Shown here: in pieces, positions 58,071 to 64,000 of the stretch | How the letters are laid out: each line of letters starts with the position of its first letter | Position numbering within the stretch: position 1 is the first letter of the stretch | Assembly: GCF_012927275.1 (NCBI RefSeq) | Contig: NZ_JABBGG010000001.1 | Coordinates: 62,001 to 126,000 of the forward strand | Length of the DNA stretch: 64,000 nt | Direction of reading: 5' to 3' | From: Massilia polaris | GTDB lineage: Bacteria; Pseudomonadota; Gammaproteobacteria; Burkholderiales; Burkholderiaceae_D | Made by a program: the position numbers and the translations under genes | The notes under the pieces: model-generated | Told to the model about the DNA's origin: nothing | Databases searched by the model: none | Seen by the model: the letters and a program-made list of their open reading frames with translations, nothing else

Positions 58071-58871
58071 ATGAAAAAAAGCATCCACACGAGCCGATGG
58101 ATATGGATCGGGATCGGCGCAATTGGGGTCATCGCCTATACCTTGCTCTCGCGCGCTGCTCCCGTACCCGGTGAATCCTGCGGTCTTGGTATGGCACCCG
58201 GGACTCCCGGGTTTGCAGCGGCTGAAGAGCGTGAGCGCGCCGAGGTAAGGAAGAACGGCTTCCTGCATGTGTGCGAAGCCAACCTTGAGCGATACAAGAT
58301 TTCGTTCGAACCTATGTCGAGGGCCTACGAGGACCTGGCGTTTCCACCAGTAGAGTTAGCGCGAACCCCATTCTCGCAGTTCAAAAGCATTGGGGGCATG
58401 GCGGAAGGCGTGAGCAAGACAAAGTCCCGCCTCTACCGAGGTTTCCAAATGCCAGGCGGTCATATCGTGACCCTTTTCGAGCACGACATGTCCGCGGATG
58501 GCACAAGCATCTCGCGCAATCCCGCGGACGAGCCCGAGCGGATCAACGGAATGCCAGCTCGCTTAAGTGTGCTACAGGCTGGCGCCGGCGACGCAATCTC
58601 CCACCTTTCGTGGACCGAGGGCCGGCGTTATTACGAACTTTGGATCGGCGCCAACGTTGCTGGCTCACCTCTGCGGGAACAATTATTTGCGTTGGCCAGC
58701 TCGCTACCGAGATCGAGCCCGGCCTGTCCAAACGAAATTCCTCCTAAGGAGGTCGTGTTTGGTCCCGATGGGATGCCAGTGATGGAACCGCCGCCTGCGT
58801 CTCTTACGGAGTCCGAGATGAAAGCTTATGTCGACGAATTTAACCGTAAAAACACCCCGTGTCGCGGGTGA
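58071..58871 (+). CDS. Envelope protein of unknown function
   Basis: A 266-residue protein with an N-terminal membrane anchor or uncleaved signal (WIWIGIGAIGVIAYTLLS). The rest is soluble: a Cys pair region (GESCGLGMAPG, LHVCEANLERY), a central strand-rich part (RLYRGFQMPGGHIVTLFEHD) and a Pro-rich tail. No family was recognised. The segment YYELWIGANVAGSPLREQL resembles in style the C-terminal parts of some Tli-type immunity proteins, but no effector gene is next to it. It is divergent from the TonB-like gene. Confidence 0.65.
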   Translation: MKKSIHTSRWIWIGIGAIGVIAYTLLSRAAPVPGESCGLGMAPGTPGFAAAEERERAEVRKNGFLHVCEANLERYKISFEPMSRAYEDLAFPPVELARTPFSQFKSIGGMAEGVSKTKSRLYRGFQMPGGHIVTLFEHDMSADGTSISRNPADEPERINGMPARLSVLQAGAGDAISHLSWTEGRRYYELWIGANVAGSPLREQLFALASSLPRSSPACPNEIPPKEVVFGPDGMPVMEPPPASLTESEMKAYVDEFNRKNTPCRG

Positions 58872-58895
58872 CTCCGTTGAGTTGTCCGCAACCGT

Positions 58896-59396
58896 TCAAT
58901 CCTTGAAGAAGCGCCGTTCCTCGTACATCGGGTCCGGCCCGTTCTGCATCATCGACAGCACGCCGCTGCGGTCGAAGTGGACGTGCATCATCGAGTTCCA
59001 CACGCCGGCTTCCTTGTAGCGGTACGACCATACTTCCAGCTGGGGGAGCGACAGGAACGAGGTCTCGGCCGGCCTGCCGATCGTGCGCAGCACGTCCTCC
59101 TTGCGCGACTTGCCTATTTTCAGCGTCGCGAACTTCTCGCCGGTCAGCACCTGCTCGAACGACACCAGCCGTCCGTCGGGCCCGACATTGGCCATCCAGG
59201 TGTACTGGCCCATCGGCCCGGTCGCGTATTCCATTACCTGTCCCGTAGGAGCAGGGTAGACGGCCGTCGGCAGCCCGAATTTGGCCTGTGTGTCCGCCAC
59301 GGTGTCGCCAACAACCGGCGCAGTGCGCGTCAGCCCCACGCACCCCGCCAGCGCGACCACACCTCCAATCATGAGCATCTTGACAAGTTTTTGCAT
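58896..59396 (-). CDS. SmpA/BamE-like outer-membrane lipoprotein
   Basis: A 166-residue lipoprotein: signal MLMIGGVVALAGC with lipobox LAGC and Cys19. Two related halves follow. The first has GDTVADTQAKFGLPTAVYP and the second has IGKSRKEDVLRTIGRPAET, both of the SmpA/OmlA (BamE) fold pattern in which a short helix is followed by a strand. It is probably an envelope lipoprotein, not BamE itself because of the duplicated fold. It converges with the 58071 gene and is divergent from rpsO. Confidence 0.75.
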   Translation of the reverse strand: MQKLVKMLMIGGVVALAGCVGLTRTAPVVGDTVADTQAKFGLPTAVYPAPTGQVMEYATGPMGQYTWMANVGPDGRLVSFEQVLTGEKFATLKIGKSRKEDVLRTIGRPAETSFLSLPQLEVWSYRYKEAGVWNSMMHVHFDRSGVLSMMQNGPDPMYEERRFFKD

Positions 59397-59572
59397 AAAA
59401 ACTACTCCCGATCCCGAAAAATCCTATGATGCCTCAGCCAACCGCAATGAGCACTGGCTGCACGATGCGTTTTGACATATACTTGCGGGTCTGGCCGTTT
59501 GGTCAGCTTTATCCATCGAAGTTCACGGTGCGCTGGGTTCCGACTCTTGCACCGCATGTGAAAGGTAGTATC

Positions 59573-59842
59573 ATGTCCGTAGAAAACATCAACAAAGCCG
59601 CGATCATCGCGGACAACGCTCGTGGTCAGAACGACACCGGCTCCCCAGAAGTTCAGGTTGCACTGCTGACCGCACGCATCAACGAACTGAACGGCCACTT
59701 CAAGGCACACCAGAAGGATCACCACTCGCGCCGCGGCCTGATCATGATGGTCAACCGTCGTAAGAGCCTGCTGTCCTACCTGAAGAGCAAAGATCTGGGC
59801 CGCTACCGCGACCTGATCGCTAAACTCGGCCTGCGTAAATAA
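59573..59842 (+). CDS. rpsO: 30S ribosomal protein S15
   Basis: The 89-residue S15, with the family signature [21 protein letters not shown] and [17 protein letters not shown]. It binds 16S rRNA in the central domain. ATG at 59573 with AAAGGTAGTATC before it is chosen; in-frame starts upstream would extend it far beyond S15. pnp follows, as in most proteobacteria. Confidence 0.98.
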   Translation: MSVENINKAAIIADNARGQNDTGSPEVQVALLTARINELNGHFKAHQKDHHSRRGLIMMVNRRKSLLSYLKSKDLGRYRDLIAKLGLRK

Positions 59843-59865
59843 TTTTTGCGGCACAAGATTTAGTG

Positions 59866-59901
59866 AAATGCCTGCGTCAGTTCGCTGTCGCGGGCATTTT
59901 T
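59866..59901 (+). terminator. Terminator between rpsO and pnp
   Basis: AATGCCTGCG pairs with CGCGGGCATT (one G-T) around a 12-base loop, then T residues. In other bacteria this junction partly terminates and is processed by RNase III. Confidence 0.75.
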
Positions 59902-60004
59902 CATTTAAAAAGCAGTAAATAAGTCGTAAAGGCAACCTTGGTTGTCTGTGGTGAGGTGAACGACAGCTCCTGAAAATCTGTCGGCAAATAGAAAGGGATT
60001 ACCC

Positions 60005-62134
60005 ATGTTACAGTTTAATAAAGTTACCAAAACCTTCCAGTACGGCCAACACACCGTGACCCTGGAAACCGGCGAAATCGCTCGTCAAGCTTCCGGCGCC
60101 GTCATGGTGTCGATCGAAGATACGGTCGTGCTGGCAACCGTCGTTGCACGCAAGGACGCCAAGCCGGGCCAGGACTTCTTCCCGCTGACGGTCGACTACG
60201 TCGAGAAAACTTATGCAGCAGGTAAAATCCCAGGCGGCTTCTTCAAGCGTGAAGGCCGTCCATCCGAAAAAGAAACCCTGACCTCGCGTCTGATTGACCG
60301 TCCGATCCGTCCGTTGTTTCCAGAAGGTTACCTGAACGAAGTCCAGGTCATCATTCACGTCCTGTCGGTCAACCCTGAGATCGATCCGGACATCGCCGCG
60401 ATGATCGGCGCATCGGCAGCCCTGTCGGTTTCCGGCGTACCGTTCAACGGCCCGGTCGGCGCAGCGCGCGTCGGCTACGCCAACGGCCAGTACATCCTGA
60501 ACCCGACCACCACGCAGCTCAAGACCTCGGAAATGGACCTGGTTGTCGCCGGTACCGAGACCGCTGTGCTGATGGTCGAATCGGAAGCCAAGCAGTTGTC
60601 CGAAGAAATCATGCTGGGCGCAGTCGTGTTCGGTCATGACCAGATGAAAGCAGTCATCGACGCGATCCACGACCTGGTACGCGACGGCGGCAAGCCGGAA
60701 GTTGAGTGGATCGCTCCTGCCAAGAACGAAGCGCTGATCGCCCGCGTGAAAGAACTGGCCGACGCCAAGATCAACGAGACCTACCAGATCAAGGACAAAG
60801 TAGCCCGTACCGCCAAGTTGAAGTCGACCTTCGCCGACGTCTACGCGGCACTCAAGTCCGACGCTGAAGCGAGCGGCGTAGCTGCGGCCGATAACGTCGA
60901 CGTCGGCAACGTCCTGTTCGACATCGAAGCCAAAGTTGTGCGCTCGCAAATCCTGAACGGCGAGCCGCGCATCGACGGTCGCGACACCCGCACCGTGCGT
61001 CCGATCGCGATCCGCACCAGCGTCCTGCCGCGTACCCACGGCTCGGCGCTGTTCACCCGCGGTGAAACGCAGGCGCTGGTCGTCGCTACCCTCGGCACCG
61101 CACGCGACAGCCAGAAGATCGACGCGCTGATGGGCGAGTACACCGATTCCTTCATGATGCACTACAACATGCCTCCGTTCGCCACCGGCGAAACCGGCCG
61201 TGTAGGCACCCCGAAGCGCCGCGAAATCGGCCACGGCCGCCTGGCCAAGCGCGCGCTGATCGCTGCGCTGCCAGCACCTGAAGACTTCAGCTACTCGGTA
61301 CGCCTGGTTTCGGAAATCACCGAATCGAACGGTTCGTCGTCGATGGCTTCGGTCTGCGGCGGCTGCCTGGCGCTGATGGACGCCGGCGTTCCGATGAAGG
61401 CACACGTTGCCGGTATCGCGATGGGCCTGATCAAGGAAGGCGGCAAGTTCGCAGTCCTGTCCGACATCCTGGGCGACGAAGATCACCTCGGCGACATGGA
61501 CTTCAAGGTTGCTGGTACTGCCGCTGGCATTACCGCGCTGCAGATGGACATCAAGATCATGGGCATCACCAAGGAAATCATGCAGGTGGCGCTGGCGCAA
61601 GCCAAAGAAGGCCGCCAGCACATCCTGGGTGAAATGCAGAAGGCGATGCCGCACGTGAAGACCGAACTGTCGGACTTCGCACCACGCCTGATCACCATCA
61701 AGATCAACCCGGAGAAGATCCGTGACGTCATCGGCAAGGGCGGCGCAGTCATCCGCGCACTGACCGAAGAGACCGGCACCCAGATCGACATCAGCGACGA
61801 AGGCGTTGTGACCATCGCTTCAGTTGACGCTGCTGCCGGCCAGGAAGCCAAGCGCCGCATCGAAGAGCTGACCGCATCGGTCGAAGTAGGCAAGACCTAC
61901 GACGGCGTTGTGCTGAAGCTGCTGGACTTCGGCGCGATCGTCCAGGTCATGCCAGGCAAGGACGGCCTGCTGCACATCTCGCAGATCGCCAATGAGCGTG
62001 TGAACGCCGTTGCCGACTACCTGAAAGAAGGCCAGCAAGTGCGCGTCAAGGTCCTCGAGACCGACGACCGCGGCCGCCTGAAGCTGTCGATGAAGGCAGC
62101 TGAAGGTGCTGCTGAAGCGCCAGCCGCTCAGTAA
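60005..62134 (+). CDS. pnp: Polyribonucleotide nucleotidyltransferase (PNPase)
   Basis: The 709-residue 3'-5' phosphorolytic exoribonuclease of the RNA degradosome. Two RNase PH-like domains are present (the second with [19 protein letters not shown] and [19 protein letters not shown]), followed by KH ([20 protein letters not shown]) and S1 ([20 protein letters not shown]). A strong terminator follows. Confidence 0.98.
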   Translation: MLQFNKVTKTFQYGQHTVTLETGEIARQASGAVMVSIEDTVVLATVVARKDAKPGQDFFPLTVDYVEKTYAAGKIPGGFFKREGRPSEKETLTSRLIDRPIRPLFPEGYLNEVQVIIHVLSVNPEIDPDIAAMIGASAALSVSGVPFNGPVGAARVGYANGQYILNPTTTQLKTSEMDLVVAGTETAVLMVESEAKQLSEEIMLGAVVFGHDQMKAVIDAIHDLVRDGGKPEVEWIAPAKNEALIARVKELADAKINETYQIKDKVARTAKLKSTFADVYAALKSDAEASGVAAADNVDVGNVLFDIEAKVVRSQILNGEPRIDGRDTRTVRPIAIRTSVLPRTHGSALFTRGETQALVVATLGTARDSQKIDALMGEYTDSFMMHYNMPPFATGETGRVGTPKRREIGHGRLAKRALIAALPAPEDFSYSVRLVSEITESNGSSSMASVCGGCLALMDAGVPMKAHVAGIAMGLIKEGGKFAVLSDILGDEDHLGDMDFKVAGTAAGITALQMDIKIMGITKEIMQVALAQAKEGRQHILGEMQKAMPHVKTELSDFAPRLITIKINPEKIRDVIGKGGAVIRALTEETGTQIDISDEGVVTIASVDAAAGQEAKRRIEELTASVEVGKTYDGVVLKLLDFGAIVQVMPGKDGLLHISQIANERVNAVADYLKEGQQVRVKVLETDDRGRLKLSMKAAEGAAEAPAAQ

Positions 62135-62155
62135 TCAGCCTCGGCTTCGGCCAGT

Positions 62156-62194
62156 AAAAAACCGCCAGCGCGCAAGCGTCTGGCGGTTTTTTTA
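62156..62194 (+). terminator. Terminator after pnp
   Basis: AACCGCCAG / CTGGCGGTT with an 11-base loop, then seven T residues. Confidence 0.88.
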
Positions 62195-62232
62195 TGCCGT
62201 GTCACCGTTAGATGGGAACGACGTTCGTGGTG

Positions 62233-63525
62233 TCAGAGGTCTGCGGACAGTTGCGACCCTAATCGCTTCCCGAGGCACAGTAAAGTCAGCGTCGGCGGCA
62301 GCCCCCACGCCTCCGGAATCGCCGACGCATCGCATACATACAGGCCATGCGTCGCCGTACGCAAGTCACTGTCGACACCCGCCCCAATGCGCACGCTGCC
62401 GCCCGGATGCGCGGCAAAGTGCCAGCTCTTGAATATGTGCCGTGCGCCAGCCGCCTTCAGGATGCTGCGCGCCGTGTCGGCCCCTTCCTTCAGCTTCTTG
62501 CGGTCCGCGGCACACAAGGTTTTATCAACCCAGCGCGGTCCGATGCTCCCGCCGATCTCGTCGCGTATCTTGACCATAATCGACAAGGTCCGACTGTGCG
62601 CAAACAGGCGGTCAAAGCGTCCAACCTGTGCGGTGAAGCCCTGGTACATCGGCTTCGGCAAGGTCATATCCGCCAGCGAAATGCCGTCTTCATCCAGCCG
62701 CATCCCCGCCGCCATCGGCACCTCCGCACCGCCGTCGATGTCCGGCACACTGCCCATCACGGCGACAACCGGATCGCTGAAGAAGCTCGCGCTGCCCGGC
62801 ATCAGACCCGAGTGGTGCAGCAGGCGCGGGCTGCCGATACCGCCTCCCGCGAGCACAATCACCTTCGCCAGCGCGCGCTCGCGGACGCCGCCGCGGACGA
62901 GCTCGACGCCGGTCGCAGTACCGTTTTCAACAATCACGCGTAACACCTTCGCCCCATCGAGCAGCGTCGCGCCGTGCCCGATCGCCTCGTCAACGAAGTC
63001 GCGCGCGGTCCACTTCGCGCCAAACGGGCAGCCATACACACACCGCCAGCACCCACTGCGGCAAATCTGCGGTCGGATCATCTTGTCGAGCTTCTGCCAG
63101 TCCATGCCCAGCGAACGCGCCGCCTCCATGATGCGAGCGGCCATCGGCCCCACCAGAGAATCCGGTAGCGGGCCGATCGGCAATTCGGCGCGCAGTTCCC
63201 GCAGCGCCGGAGCAAGGTCGATTCCATGGGCGGCGAACATCGGAAGGGGAGGTGCCGCAGCCGTGGCGAAGTTCACTGTAGAGCTGCCGCCGGCGGTGAT
63301 CCCTTGCACTAGCAGCGAAGCGTCACGATGCACAAACGCGCCGCGGCCCGGTACCGCTGCCATTGCCGCCATCTGCCCGAGCTTGCCAGTCACCGGCGCG
63401 GCGCTGCCCTGTTCAAGGATGAGCACGCGCTTGCCTGCCCGCGCGAGTTCGCGCGCGACCGCCGCGCCGCCAGGCCCGCTGCCCACAACGATTGCGTCAT
63501 ACGGTTCAGAAGAGCTTATTTGCAT
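62233..63525 (-). CDS. GMC-family FAD oxidoreductase with a four-cysteine motif
   Basis: A 430-residue flavoprotein. The FAD loop VVGSGPGGAAVARELARAG is at residues 13-31, GITAGGSSTVNFAT is the second GMC signature, and the C-terminal HPGGSVRIGAG and DASAIPEAWGLPPTLTL close the FAD site. Unusual for GMC enzymes is CRSGCWRCVYGCPFG at residues 155-169 (C-x3-C-x2-C-x3-C-P), which resembles an Fe-S ligand set. A related cysteine-rich stretch is known in long-chain alcohol oxidases. ATG at 63525 gives MQISSSEPYDAIVVG; an upstream start at 63618 is in frame and also possible. Confidence 0.82.
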   Translation of the reverse strand: MQISSSEPYDAIVVGSGPGGAAVARELARAGKRVLILEQGSAAPVTGKLGQMAAMAAVPGRGAFVHRDASLLVQGITAGGSSTVNFATAAAPPLPMFAAHGIDLAPALRELRAELPIGPLPDSLVGPMAARIMEAARSLGMDWQKLDKMIRPQICRSGCWRCVYGCPFGAKWTARDFVDEAIGHGATLLDGAKVLRVIVENGTATGVELVRGGVRERALAKVIVLAGGGIGSPRLLHHSGLMPGSASFFSDPVVAVMGSVPDIDGGAEVPMAAGMRLDEDGISLADMTLPKPMYQGFTAQVGRFDRLFAHSRTLSIMVKIRDEIGGSIGPRWVDKTLCAADRKKLKEGADTARSILKAAGARHIFKSWHFAAHPGGSVRIGAGVDSDLRTATHGLYVCDASAIPEAWGLPPTLTLLCLGKRLGSQLSADL

Positions 63526-63855
63526 GCGGGCGCCAGTCGGGAGTCGAGCCAGAGTATCGCCCTGACGTGCCCTCACGTCAAACCAGATCCCCTTATGCAC
63601 ATCATGAAGCAACGCCATCCCCCGTATTTGTCATCTGTATAGTAAAAAATGCAGTTCGTCGCATTTTGGTAGTTCGGATGAGGGCGGCTGGTTATAGTCG
63701 CAGCTTGATGAAATCGCAAGAAATTCGGCCGCTGAACAATCCGCTGGAATACAAATCAGCTAACTGGTAGTGTATTGACCAACCAACGTGCACGCACGGC
63801 ATAAAACCAAGCGCGCCAGCCCCTGTGGCTGGCAGCAAAATTGTCTGGAGATGGG

Positions 63856-64000
63856 ATGAGTAAGTACCTGAACATTGGCGTCGCCGTTGCGGCGTTCTTT
63901 GCCTTGATCGGAAGCGTCTTCGCGGCGTCCGGCGACGACATCGTGACCGAAACCCGGCCAGTCGACGCGCGCGCCGTCCGCGTCAAGCTCGACGGCGTCA
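63856..64000 (+). CDS. Exported protein, 5' part (continues past window)
   Basis: Only the first 48 residues are in the window: MSKYLNIGVAVAAFFALIGS and then VFAASGDDIVTETRP. The start is a clear signal peptide with an A-x-A type cleavage site before SGDD. GDDIVTETRPVDARAVRVKL resembles the start of DUF2807 (GIN/adhesin-head) proteins, which is a guess from a short stretch. Confidence 0.5.
   Translation, partial: MSKYLNIGVAVAAFFALIGSVFAASGDDIVTETRPVDARAVRVKLDGV

Overview
The window looks like a stretch of chromosome from a high-GC betaproteobacterium, most likely in the Oxalobacteraceae (Massilia, Duganella or Janthinobacterium type). The evidence is gene content and order: hflC-hisZ-purA, a full iscRSUA-hscBA-fdx-iscX operon, ilvIHC followed by pssA and leuA, a sigma factor-DUF3619-DUF3106-RDD operon, and rpsO-pnp. 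The genus is an inference; no rRNA or other marker in the window fixes it.

Layout. 1-3.8 kb: end of hflC, then hisZ, purA and a phosphoribosyltransferase. 3.8-9.9 kb: a minus-strand type VI secretion cargo island in the order vgrG, Tle-type phospholipase, Tli4-type immunity lipoprotein, PAAR protein, with a lower GC content than its surroundings. 10-12.7 kb: MarC-family protein, a small ion channel, then a decayed zone where an aromatic-acid-exporter (FUSC) remnant runs in frame into an oxidoreductase remnant, followed by an unexplained 300-bp segment ending in a strong terminator. 12.7-16.1 kb: uvrB and a divergent aromatic aminotransferase. 16.2-20.4 kb: two identical tRNA-Asn genes bracket a hybrid histidine kinase and a REC-EAL phosphodiesterase. 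20.5-34.2 kb: small metabolic and stress genes (hemerythrin, PLP enzyme, hydrolase, FMN reductase, DTW tRNA modifier, radical SAM, ChaC, a LysR-controlled VOC-FAH-MaiA operon, USP, CBS, a uracil-DNA-glycosylase-like protein lacking its catalytic Asp, and a broken serine protease). 34.3-42.8 kb: a very large perfect palindrome, an IscR-type operator, the isc operon, a methyltransferase, threonine aldolase and a pseudouridine-synthase-like protein with an altered catalytic motif. 42.9-49.3 kb: chemoreceptor, acetyltransferase, HerA-like ATPase and the RDD-DUF3106-DUF3619-sigma operon. 49.3-56.6 kb: a long untranslated leader, ilvI-ilvH-ilvC, a SIMPL protein, pssA and leuA. 56.6-64 kb: a truncated AraC regulator, three poorly known envelope proteins, rpsO, pnp, a GMC oxidoreductase with a four-cysteine motif, and the start of an exported protein.

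Two dispersed palindrome families recur between genes (GTTCCCGCG/CGCGGGAAC type and GGCGGAT/ATCCGCC type). No CRISPR array, integrase, transposase or rRNA operon was seen. All functional statements come from reading motifs and gene order; no database search was possible.
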